Source: an uncultured Collinsella sp. (GTDB taxonomy: Bacteria; Actinomycetota; Coriobacteriia; Coriobacteriales; Coriobacteriaceae). Taken from it: a DNA stretch of 18,055 nt. This document shows, piece after piece, positions 6,448 through 12,688 of the stretch (position 1 is its first letter; each line of letters opens with the position of its first letter). A program made the position numbers and the translations under genes. The DNA is taken from the NCBI GenBank assembly GCA_900759335.1, contig CAAEUX010000091.1:1-18055 (forward strand). The letters are read 5' to 3'. Below the pieces are notes generated by a model that saw nothing but the letters and a program-made list of their open reading frames with translations, had not been told where the DNA came from and did no database searches.

Positions 6448-7851
6448 TTAGAAGTCGGCGTTGCCCACGGTGCGCGGGTGCGGCAGGACGTCGCGGATGT
6501 TGCCCACGCCGGTCAGATACATGACCAAGCGCTCGAAGCCCAGACCATAGCCGGCGTGCTTGCAGGAACCGTAGCGGCGCAGGTCAAGGTAGTACTTGTA
6601 CTGCTCGGGATTCATACCCAGGTCCTTGATGCGGGCCTCGAGCAGATCCAGACGCTCCTCGCGCTGGGAGCCACCGATGATCTCGCCGATGCCCGGCACC
6701 AGGCAGTCGGCGGCGGCGACGGTCTTGCCGTCGTCGTTCATGCGCATGTAGAAGGCCTTGATCTCGGCCGGGTAGTCGGTCACAAAAGTCGGTCGCTTAA
6801 AGTGTTCCTCGGTCAGGAAACGCTCGTGCTCGGTTTGCAGGTCGATGCCCCAGCTCACGGGATAGTCAAACTTGTGACCGGCGGCGACGGCCTGCTCCAG
6901 GATCTCGACGGCCTCGGTGTAGGTAACGCGGGCAAAGTCGGAGTTGGCGACATGGTCCAGGCGCTCGAGCAGACCCTTGTCCACAAACTTGTTGAGCATA
7001 TTGAGCTCGTCGGGGCAGGTGGCCATAACGTCCTTAAGGACGTACTTGAGCATGGCCTCGGCGTTGTCCATGTAGTCGTTGAGGTCGGCGAAGGCCATCT
7101 CGGGCTCGATCATCCAAAACTCGGCGGCGTGGCGCGTGGTGTTGGAGTTTTCGGCGCGGAAGGTGGGGCCAAAGGTGTACACGTCGCCAAAGGCCATGGC
7201 AAAGTTCTCGGCATTGAGCTGGCCGGACACGGTGAGGCTCGCATGCTTGCCAAAGAAGTCCTGGCTCCAGTCGACCTCGCCGGACTCGGTGAGGGGCGGA
7301 TTTTTGGGGTCGAGTGTGGTCACGCGGAACATCTCGCCGGCGCCCTCGCAGTCACTCGTGGTGATGATGGGGGTGTTGACGTAGACAAAACCCTGCTCCT
7401 GGAAGAAGCGGTGGATGGCGGCAGCCGCGACAGAGCGGATGCGGAACACGGCGCGGAACAGGTTGGTGCGCGGGCGCAGGTGCTGCTGGGTGCGCAGGAA
7501 CTCGACGGTTGCGCGCTTCTTCTGCAGCGGGTAATCCGGGGCGCTCGTGCCCTCGACCTCGATGGAAGTGGCAGAAAGCTCGAAAGGCTGGGGTGCATCG
7601 GGGGTCAGTTTGACGGTGCCGGTGCAAATGAGTGCGGCCGAGACGTTTTGATGGGCGATCTCGTCGTAGTTGTCGAGTGCCTCGCGGTTCATGACGACCT
7701 GCAGGTCGCGGAAGCAGCTGCCGTCGTTGAGCGTAACAAAGCCAAAGTTCTTCATGTCGCGGACGGACTTGACCCAGCCGGCGACGGTGACGGTCTGGCC
7801 GCCGAGCGACTCGGCATCGGCATAGAGCTGCGCGATTTTGGTGCGGTTCAC
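6448..7851 (-). CDS. asnS: Asparaginyl-tRNA synthetase
   Basis: Cytoplasmic class IIb aminoacyl-tRNA synthetase that charges tRNA-Asn with asparagine. The 467-residue product matches the usual family length. The N-terminal OB-fold anticodon-binding domain (about 12-110) includes VTVAGWVKSVRDMKNFGFVTLNDGS. The catalytic domain has motif 2, FRAENSNTTRHAAEFWMIEPE, diagnostic of AsnRS rather than AspRS. Motif 3, GLGFERLVMYLTG, lies near the C-terminus. The start is GTG at 7851 with GGAGG four bases upstream. The upstream in-frame ATG at 7863 would itself contain that ribosome site, and the frame farther upstream overlaps the promoter and a terminator, so longer versions are not credible. It is a single-gene unit with a promoter at 7898-7906 and its own terminator. 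Confidence 0.97.
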   Translation of the reverse strand: MNRTKIAQLYADAESLGGQTVTVAGWVKSVRDMKNFGFVTLNDGSCFRDLQVVMNREALDNYDEIAHQNVSAALICTGTVKLTPDAPQPFELSATSIEVEGTSAPDYPLQKKRATVEFLRTQQHLRPRTNLFRAVFRIRSVAAAAIHRFFQEQGFVYVNTPIITTSDCEGAGEMFRVTTLDPKNPPLTESGEVDWSQDFFGKHASLTVSGQLNAENFAMAFGDVYTFGPTFRAENSNTTRHAAEFWMIEPEMAFADLNDYMDNAEAMLKYVLKDVMATCPDELNMLNKFVDKGLLERLDHVANSDFARVTYTEAVEILEQAVAAGHKFDYPVSWGIDLQTEHERFLTEEHFKRPTFVTDYPAEIKAFYMRMNDDGKTVAAADCLVPGIGEIIGGSQREERLDLLEARIKDLGMNPEQYKYYLDLRRYGSCKHAGYGLGFERLVMYLTGVGNIRDVLPHPRTVGNADF

Positions 7852-7897
7852 GTATCCTCCCATAACGGTTGAATGATAGTTATCCATACAGTTCGGT

Positions 7898-7906
7898 ATT
7901 CTAGCA
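7898..7906 (-). promoter_or_regulatory. Extended -10 promoter of asnS
   Basis: On the minus strand TGC directly precedes TAGAAT (-10 at 7898-7903, TGn at 7904-7906). The -35 region is poor, as is usual for extended -10 promoters. Transcription would start near 7891, giving a leader of about 40 bases before the GTG at 7851. Confidence 0.5.
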
Positions 7907-7960
7907 GCTCGGCTCATTTGGGCTATACAGATAAAGCATTGGCGGGATGGTTTTTCAAAC

Positions 7961-7995
7961 GAAAAGCGCCCGCGGCCAAATGGTCGCGGGCGCTT
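7961..7995 (-). terminator. Rho-independent terminator of the PTS EIIA gene
   Basis: AGCGCCCGCG (7965-7974) pairs with CGCGGGCGCT (7985-7994), flanked by an A-T pair and extended inward by G-T, C-G and C-G to a four-base loop. The minus-strand T run (TTTTCGTTT) follows. It lies 37 bases past the EIIA stop. Confidence 0.9.
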
Positions 7996-8032
7996 GACGA
8001 GGTGCCTTTTGGCTGTGTGGCGCGGGGCCTGG

Positions 8033-8596
8033 CTACTTGGTCTTGGCAACCAGCAGCGGGTCGCCAAGCTTGACGAGCGGGTTGCCGCCGATAAGCGTTC
8101 CAGACTCGCCGACATGGTCGATGCTCTTAAGACGATCGAGCTCGGAGACGATGACGGTCACGATGTCCTCGTGACCAGCGGCCTTAATGGCCTCGCGGTC
8201 GAAGCTGATGAGCGGCTGGCCTGCCTTGACCACATCGCCCATCTCGACAAAGCGGGCAAAACCCTTGCCGTTCATTTCCACGGTGCCCAGGCCAACATGG
8301 ATAAACACGCGAAGACCGTCCTCGGTGATCATGCCGATGGAGTGGTTGGTGACAGTGGTGGCGCCGATGCGGCCGTTGGCGGGCGCATAGATGGTGCCGG
8401 TAATGGGCTCGATGCCATAGCCCTGGCCAAGCATGCCCGAGGCGATCGTCTCGTCGGGAACCTCGTCCAGGTTGACGAGCACGCCGTTGACGGGGGCGTA
8501 GATGACGCCTTCGCGGGTAGCGAAGCTTGCTGCGGGCGGAACGGACGCCTCGCCGGTCGAGGTGAAGGTGGACTTAAGCGAATCGAGCAGACCCAT
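8033..8596 (-). CDS. crr: PTS glucose-family EIIA protein (Crr-like)
   Basis: Soluble phosphocarrier that accepts phosphate from HPr and passes it to an EIIB domain of a sugar-specific PTS permease. In many bacteria it also regulates other uptake systems. The 187-residue product covers the whole EIIA-Glc sandwich. IYAPVNGVLVNLDEVPDETIASGMLGQG (32-59) and GTIYAPANGRI (67-77) are family signatures. TNHSIGM contains the accessory His85, and VFIHVGLGTVEMNGKGF contains the phosphorylatable His100. The ATG at 8596 has GGAGG five bases upstream. It stands alone, not fused to EIIBC. It must therefore serve a permease encoded elsewhere, since no EIIB or EIIC is present in the window. Two candidate promoters precede it. 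Confidence 0.93.
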   Translation of the reverse strand: MGLLDSLKSTFTSTGEASVPPAASFATREGVIYAPVNGVLVNLDEVPDETIASGMLGQGYGIEPITGTIYAPANGRIGATTVTNHSIGMITEDGLRVFIHVGLGTVEMNGKGFARFVEMGDVVKAGQPLISFDREAIKAAGHEDIVTVIVSELDRLKSIDHVGESGTLIGGNPLVKLGDPLLVAKTK

Positions 8597-8648
8597 AGTT
8601 GCCTCCAACTTAAATAGGCGCATATCGCGCGTTTGGTTTGCCGGAAAC

Positions 8649-8713
8649 ATTTCACATGTGTTTCGCGGCTTGGTCAACGCCCCTATTCTACGCTGCTCAA
8701 TGATACCTCTGAA
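8649..8713 (-). promoter_or_regulatory. Two tandem promoter candidates for the EIIA gene
   Basis: Distal: TTCAGA (8708-8713), 17-base spacer, TAGAAT (8685-8690). Proximal: TTGACC (8672-8677), 17-base spacer, TGAAAT (8649-8654). Both read leftward toward 8596. The distal one has the better -10 and the proximal one the better -35. Confidence 0.5.
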
Positions 8714-8724
8714 CTGGGATTATG

Positions 8725-8734
8725 TGATATATCA
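8725..8734. promoter_or_regulatory. Small palindrome between divergent genes
   Basis: TGATATATCA is a perfect 10-bp palindrome in the 243-base gap between the EIIA gene (leftward) and the hydrolase gene (rightward). It sits 12 bases upstream of the distal leftward -35. It could be an operator, but a palindrome this short may arise by chance in AT-rich promoter DNA. Confidence 0.25.
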
Positions 8735-8792
8735 GTTGAAGGGAAACTTATTGCCGGAGTGTTTCTGCGCCACGGGTTCAAGTGGGGTACGC

Positions 8793-8820
8793 TTGAAGGC
8801 GAAAAACAAGGGCGCATAAT
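8793..8820 (+). promoter_or_regulatory. Promoter of the alpha/beta-hydrolase gene
   Basis: TTGAAG (8793-8798), 16-base spacer, CATAAT (8815-8820). Transcription would start near 8827, leaving a leader of about 13 bases that holds little more than the ribosome site. Confidence 0.5.
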
Positions 8821-8839
8821 TTGCGCGAAGGGAGCACAT

Positions 8840-9739
8840 ATGATTGTCGAGAACCATGCGCTGTGGGGCGAGGAGCCGACCGAGGATTATCCGGCGGCGT
8901 TTACGTATTTGGGTGCCGAGCCGTTGCCCGATAAACCGAATGGCCGCCGCCCCGCGGTGATTATCTGTGGCGGAGGTGCGTTTACGCATATCGCTCCGCA
9001 TGAGCAGGATCCTGTGGCGTTTGCGTTTTTGGATCACGGTTACCAGGCCTTTGTGCTCAACTATGTCACGAGTTCTACAGGTGACGTGAGCTTTCCGCAC
9101 CCCCAGGCAGATCTTGCCAAGATGGTCGCCACGGTGCGCGCCAACGCCGACGAGTGGCATGTCGATCCTAAGCGCGTGTGCGTCGTGGGCTTTTCTGCTG
9201 GCGGCATGATTTGCGCCTCGCTGGCAACACAGTGGAAGACCGGCCCCTTTGCGGCACTTGCCGGGGCGCGTCCGGACGACATTCGTCCCGATGCCGTGGT
9301 GCTGGGCTATCCATTGCTCGACTTTGCCTATGTGCGCGACATGCAGACGCGCGATCCGCGCATTGACTTGCGTGTGCCCAAGACGGGCGGCAAGACGGGG
9401 CGCGATTTGCTCAACGACTACCTGTCGATGGTGACGGGCGGCGAGGCAACTGACGAGCATCTGGCCGACATCTGCCCCACCACGCATGTTTCGCGTCAGA
9501 TGCCACCGACCTTTGTGTGGGGCGTGTCCGACGACAAGACGGCGCCGATCGCGCAGGTCTACCCGTTTGCGCAGCGCATGGCCGAGGAGGGCGTTGCATG
9601 CGAGATGCACGTCTTCGACCAGGGTGGTCACGGCCTTTCGCTCGGCAACGCCAACACCGCGGTCGACAACGAGGACAAGCAGGTGGCGGTCCGTCCCTGG
9701 ATCCGCCTGGCCTTCCGCTTCCTGGAGCGCCATCTGTAA
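8840..9739 (+). CDS. Alpha/beta-hydrolase, acetyl-esterase-like
   Basis: Predicted cytoplasmic serine hydrolase of 299 residues with no signal peptide. The oxyanion-hole loop is VIICGGGAFTHI (CGGG at 43-46), where related esterases have HGGG. The nucleophile elbow is GFSAGG (117-122) with Ser119. SDDKTAPI supplies the probable acidic residue, and DQGGHGLSL near the C-terminus the catalytic His. This fits the BD-FAE/xylan-acetylesterase-like group, whose members deacylate sugars or small esters. The substrate cannot be assigned. The ATG at 8840 follows AAGGGAG with about five bases of spacing. The open frame extends upstream to 8633 but crosses the promoters. The gene is a single unit, followed after 29 bases by the palindromic repeat at 9769-9831. 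Confidence 0.85.
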   Translation: MIVENHALWGEEPTEDYPAAFTYLGAEPLPDKPNGRRPAVIICGGGAFTHIAPHEQDPVAFAFLDHGYQAFVLNYVTSSTGDVSFPHPQADLAKMVATVRANADEWHVDPKRVCVVGFSAGGMICASLATQWKTGPFAALAGARPDDIRPDAVVLGYPLLDFAYVRDMQTRDPRIDLRVPKTGGKTGRDLLNDYLSMVTGGEATDEHLADICPTTHVSRQMPPTFVWGVSDDKTAPIAQVYPFAQRMAEEGVACEMHVFDQGGHGLSLGNANTAVDNEDKQVAVRPWIRLAFRFLERHL

Positions 9740-9768
9740 GAGTCCCGGCATCCAAGCCCTTCAATAAC

Positions 9769-9831
9769 TTGCGGTGAAATAGTTCCTATCTGGGGCATCA
9801 ACCAGCCCATCCAGGAACTATTCCACCGCAA
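9769..9831 (+). repeat. Dispersed palindromic repeat, copy 1 (terminator-like)
   Basis: TTGCGGTGAAATAGTTCCT (9769-9787) pairs with AGGAACTATTCCACCGCAA (9813-9831) with one mismatch. The 25-base loop holds an inner GGGC/GCCC stem. A T-rich tail (CTTCGTTTTTG) follows on the plus strand, so it can end hydrolase transcription. Nearly the same arms recur at 13901-13967, also just after a plus-strand stop codon. Loop bases GGGGCATCAA (9792-9801) are also perfectly complementary to TTGATGCCCC (9840-9849), so a pseudoknot or alternative stem is possible. Confidence 0.85.
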
Positions 9832-9852
9832 CTTCGTTTTTGATGCCCCGTC

Positions 9853-10053
9853 CGGAAACTGCGCCCCAGTTTTGCCTTTCAAGGTGGGACGCAGTTTCCC
9901 ATAGGGCCTCGACTGGGAAAGCGCGTCCCGTTTCGAGCGGGGATTCCGGGATGCATTTTCCGTAAGAGGCCTGTTTGGGAAACCATATCCCGTTTCGAGC
10001 CGGAATTCTGGGATGTAGTTTCCCCGAGAGGCCTCATCGGGAAACTATGGCCC
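9853..10053 (+). repeat. Tandem hairpin array, exact 62-base period, three full units plus a half unit
   Basis: Units start at 9853, 9915, 9977 and 10039. Each full unit has a 15-bp arm (one mismatch at most, some G-T pairs), a 16-base loop and a second arm. The arm/arm coordinates are 9854-9868/9885-9899, 9916-9930/9947-9961 and 9978-9992/10009-10023. Linkers of 14-15 bases carry AGGCCT or AGGGCCT. Outer arm ends are GGAAA/TTTCC and inner ends CCC/GGG. The middle of the arm varies between units but stays paired. The fourth unit keeps only its left arm (GGGAAACTATGGCCC). The array occupies most of the 472-base gene-free gap 9740-10211, between copy 1 of the palindromic repeat and the feoAB promoter. 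No protein is credible here. Confidence 0.85.
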
Positions 10054-10092
10054 TGAACTCTCCTGCCTGTCCCCATTGCGCCAATTTGCTGA

Positions 10093-10122
10093 TTGAACAT
10101 CGTTGTGTGTTCGCGCTATCAT
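10093..10122 (+). promoter_or_regulatory. Promoter of the feoA-feoB gene
   Basis: TTGAAC (10093-10098), 18-base spacer, TATCAT (10117-10122). An overlapping TGAACA gives a 17-base spacer. Transcription would begin near 10129, about 83 bases before the GTG start, and downstream of the hairpin array. Confidence 0.5.
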
Positions 10123-10135
10123 GCATGGTTAAATT

Positions 10136-10160
10136 GGTTAGCCGTGGCAAACGGTTAGCC
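10136..10160 (+). promoter_or_regulatory. Paired GGTTAGCC motifs, candidate DtxR/IdeR-type iron operator
   Basis: GGTTAGCC occurs at 10136-10143 and again at 10153-10160, a 17-base period. GGTTAG is one half of the actinobacterial DtxR/IdeR box (TWAGGTTAGSCTAACCTWA, established knowledge). The opposite half is not well conserved here. With flanks, TTGGTTAGCC and GGTTAGCCAA form an imperfect inverted repeat (8 of 10). Position just after the predicted transcription start of an Fe(II) importer fits repression by an iron sensor. Confidence 0.45.
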
Positions 10161-10211
10161 AAGGTGAACATAAATGCAACGCCCAGTGGGCGCCGGGGGA
10201 GGAACACGGAC

Positions 10212-12572
10212 GTGAAGCTCGATACGCTCGAGATTGGAAAGGACGCCGTTGTCGCATCGGTGACATCGGACGACCAGGCACTCCGACAACATATTTTGGA
10301 CATGGGCCTAACGCCGGGCACCGAAGTCACCATGATGAAGTACGCCCCCATGGGCGACCCGCTCGAGATTCGCCTGCGTGGCTATGAGTTGACGCTGCGC
10401 AAGGACGATGCCGCTCGCATCGAGCTCGTGGGTATTCACGACACCGATACGGGTCCGCGCGCTAACGTCGCAATCGGCACGACGGAGCACCCGGCACTCG
10501 GCGAGGGGACGTATTCGCCCCGCGCGGCAAAGACGGCCGTGCCCGAGGGTGCGCCGCTGCATTTTGCCCTTGCCGGTAACCAAAACTGCGGCAAGACCAC
10601 GCTGTTTAACCAGCTGACGGGCTCCAACCAGCATGTCGGTAACTTTCCCGGCGTGACGGTCGACCGCAAAGATGGCACTATCCGCAACCACCCCGAGGCG
10701 GGCGTTACCGACCTGCCTGGCATCTATTCGCTGTCGCCGTACACGGGCGAAGAGATCGTTAGCCGTCAATTCATCCTTGACGAAAACCCCGACGCCATCA
10801 TCGACATCATCGACGCCACCAACATCGAGCGCAATCTGTACCTAACGCTGCAGCTTGTGGAGCTCGATCGCCCCATGGTTATCGCGCTCAACATGATGGA
10901 CGAGGTGACGACCAACGGCGGTGCCATTGACGTCAACCTGCTCGAGAGTCTGCTGGGCGTGCCGGTCGTTCCCATTAGCGCCGCGCGCAACGAGGGCATC
11001 GGCGAGCTGGTGGACCATGCCCTGCATGTGGCGCGTTTCCGCGAGCGCCCCGGCCGCCTGGACTTCTGCGCACCCGATGGCCCAGACGGCGGTGCACTGC
11101 ATCGCTGCATCCACGGCATTGCCAACCTTATCGAGGACCATGCCGCGACGGCGCACATTCCCGTGCGTTTTGCGGCGACCAAGCTAGTTGAGGGCGACGA
11201 GCTGGTAACCGAGGCGCTTCACCTGGACCGTAACGAGCTTGATGCCATCGAGCACATCATTACCCAGATGGAGGGCGAGGCCGGCACCGACCGCCTGTCT
11301 GCGCTGGCCGATATGCGCTTTAGCTTTATCGGCGACGTGTGCGGGCGCTGCGTCGTCAAGCCGCACGAGAGCCGCGAGCATGTGCGCTCCGTCAAGATTG
11401 ACCGCATCCTGACAGGTCGCTACACAGCCATTCCGGCGTTCCTGGTGATCATGGGCCTCGTCTTTTGGCTGACGTTTGGCGTGATCGGCGCGGCGTTGCA
11501 GGGACTCATGGAGGACGGCATCGCTGCCATCATCGCCTCGGCCGATGCGGGCCTCAAGGCGTTCGGCACCAACGACGTGGTGCGCTCGCTGGCTGTCGAC
11601 GGCGTGCTTACGGGCGTAGGCAGTGTGTTGACCTTCCTGCCGATTATCGTCGTGCTCTTTTTGTTCCTTTCCATTCTGGAGGACTCGGGCTACATGGCGC
11701 GCGTCGCCTTTGTCATGGATAAGGTATTGCGTCGCTTTGGCCTGTCGGGCCGCAGCTTTGTGCCCATGCTCGTCGGTTTTGGCTGTACCGTGCCGGCTAT
11801 CATGTCGACCCGTACGCTCCCATCCGAACACGACCGCAAGATGACGGTCATGCTCACGCCGTTCATGAGCTGCTCGGCCAAGTTGCCGGTCTACGGTCTG
11901 CTGTGCGGGGCGTTTTTCCCACAGGCAACGGTTCCCGCCATGGTCTCGCTCTATCTGATCGGCATTGCGGTTGGCTGTATCGCGGCTTTGGTGCTCAACC
12001 GCACGGCATTTAAGGGCGACCCAGTGCCGTTTATCATGGAGCTCCCCAACTACCGCCTGCCGAGCGTCAAGACGACGGTGATGCTGGCATGGGATAAGGC
12101 CAAGGATTTTATTACCAAGGCCTTTACCATTATCTTTGCCGCTACGGTGGTCATCTGGTTCCTTCAGACGTTCGATATCCGCTTTAATGTGGTCGCCGAT
12201 CAGTCGCAAAGCCTGCTTGCGGGCCTCGGCAGCATCATCGCGCCGGCGCTGGCGCCGCTTGGCTTTGGCGATTGGCGCGCATCCACGGCGCTCGTCACCG
12301 GACTTATCGCCAAGGAGAGTGTCATCTCGACCCTCACCGTGCTTTTGGGCGCGACCTCGCCCGCGGCACTGTCGACCATGTTTTCGCCGTTTACCGCTTA
12401 CGTGTTCCTGGTCTTTACGTTGCTGTACCCGCCCTGCGTGGCGGCCATCGGCGCCGTCAGGAGCGAGTTGGGCGCGCGCTATGCCGTTGCCGTGTTCGCG
12501 TTTCAAGTGACGGTCGCCTGGATCGTGGCGTTTGTCGTGCATTCGGCGGGCATATTGCTGGGGTTGGCTTAG
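10212..12572 (+). CDS. feoB: FeoA-FeoB fusion, ferrous iron transporter
   Basis: Inner-membrane Fe(II) importer of 786 residues in which a FeoA domain (about 1-75, with LRQHILDMGLTPGTEV and YELTLRKDDAARIEL) is fused to FeoB. The FeoB G domain has G1 GNQNCGKT (122-129), switch I FPGVTVDRK, G3 DLPG (167-170) and G4 NMMD (227-230). The membrane part has both gate motifs, FGCTVPAIMSTR and SCSAKLPVYG, each with its conserved Cys. Fusion replaces the usual separate small feoA gene and fixes regulator-to-channel stoichiometry. The GTG at 10212 is chosen because GGAGG lies nine bases upstream. The frame is open back to 9975, but that stretch runs through the hairpin array and the promoter. No feoC is visible downstream. 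It is probably iron-regulated through the motifs at 10136-10160. Confidence 0.96.
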   Translation: MKLDTLEIGKDAVVASVTSDDQALRQHILDMGLTPGTEVTMMKYAPMGDPLEIRLRGYELTLRKDDAARIELVGIHDTDTGPRANVAIGTTEHPALGEGTYSPRAAKTAVPEGAPLHFALAGNQNCGKTTLFNQLTGSNQHVGNFPGVTVDRKDGTIRNHPEAGVTDLPGIYSLSPYTGEEIVSRQFILDENPDAIIDIIDATNIERNLYLTLQLVELDRPMVIALNMMDEVTTNGGAIDVNLLESLLGVPVVPISAARNEGIGELVDHALHVARFRERPGRLDFCAPDGPDGGALHRCIHGIANLIEDHAATAHIPVRFAATKLVEGDELVTEALHLDRNELDAIEHIITQMEGEAGTDRLSALADMRFSFIGDVCGRCVVKPHESREHVRSVKIDRILTGRYTAIPAFLVIMGLVFWLTFGVIGAALQGLMEDGIAAIIASADAGLKAFGTNDVVRSLAVDGVLTGVGSVLTFLPIIVVLFLFLSILEDSGYMARVAFVMDKVLRRFGLSGRSFVPMLVGFGCTVPAIMSTRTLPSEHDRKMTVMLTPFMSCSAKLPVYGLLCGAFFPQATVPAMVSLYLIGIAVGCIAALVLNRTAFKGDPVPFIMELPNYRLPSVKTTVMLAWDKAKDFITKAFTIIFAATVVIWFLQTFDIRFNVVADQSQSLLAGLGSIIAPALAPLGFGDWRASTALVTGLIAKESVISTLTVLLGATSPAALSTMFSPFTAYVFLVFTLLYPPCVAAIGAVRSELGARYAVAVFAFQVTVAWIVAFVVHSAGILLGLA

Positions 12573-12608
12573 TTATTGACGGCGCAACCTCTGTGTATCG
12601 AATTGTTT

Positions 12609-12643
12609 CGGTCCCGTGTCCGTTACTGACGGATGCGGGACCG
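12609..12643 (+). terminator. Hairpin after feoAB overlapping the next promoter
   Basis: CGGTCCCG (12609-12616) pairs with CGGGACCG (12636-12643), with an inner TCCG/CGGA stem around TTACTGA. The tail (TTGCTATATAAT) is only moderately T-rich because it doubles as the -10 of the following gene. It lies 36 bases past the feoAB stop. Confidence 0.65.
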
Positions 12644-12655
12644 TTGCTATATAAT
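12626..12655 (+). promoter_or_regulatory. Promoter of the MFS exporter gene
   Basis: Perfect -10 TATAAT (12650-12655) with CTGACG (12626-12631) as -35 at 18 bases. The -35 lies inside the hairpin loop and stem of the preceding terminator. Transcription would start near 12662. Confidence 0.6.
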
Positions 12656-12688
12656 CGCCTCCACTCAAAATGATTGGAGATGTTATAT

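Noticed and set aside
6400..7872. Long plus-strand open frame (490 codons) opposite asnS
   Set aside because: It covers the whole of asnS and its terminator, and shows no domain and no start signal.
7852..8115. N-terminal extension of asnS by up to 88 residues
   Set aside because: It would cross the EIIA terminator and the asnS promoter. The extra residues match nothing in AsnRS, and the 467-residue form has the family length.
8732..9751. Minus-strand open frame (339 codons) opposite the hydrolase
   Set aside because: It is antisense to a hydrolase with an intact oxyanion loop, nucleophile and His motifs. No ribosome site supports it.
9853..10053. CRISPR array
   Set aside because: The regular 62-base period first suggested one. 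However, the loops and arms all drift, there is no invariant repeat separated by unique spacers, and no cas genes are nearby.
9975..10211. N-terminal extension of FeoA-FeoB by 79 residues
   Set aside because: It would start inside the hairpin array, upstream of the predicted promoter, with no ribosome site. The GTG at 10212 has GGAGG and begins exactly at the FeoA domain.
11184..12542. Long minus-strand open frame (452 codons) opposite feoB
   Set aside because: Its composition is very rich in His, Arg, Asp and Gln, typical of a shadow of membrane-protein codons. The opposite strand is a clear FeoB.
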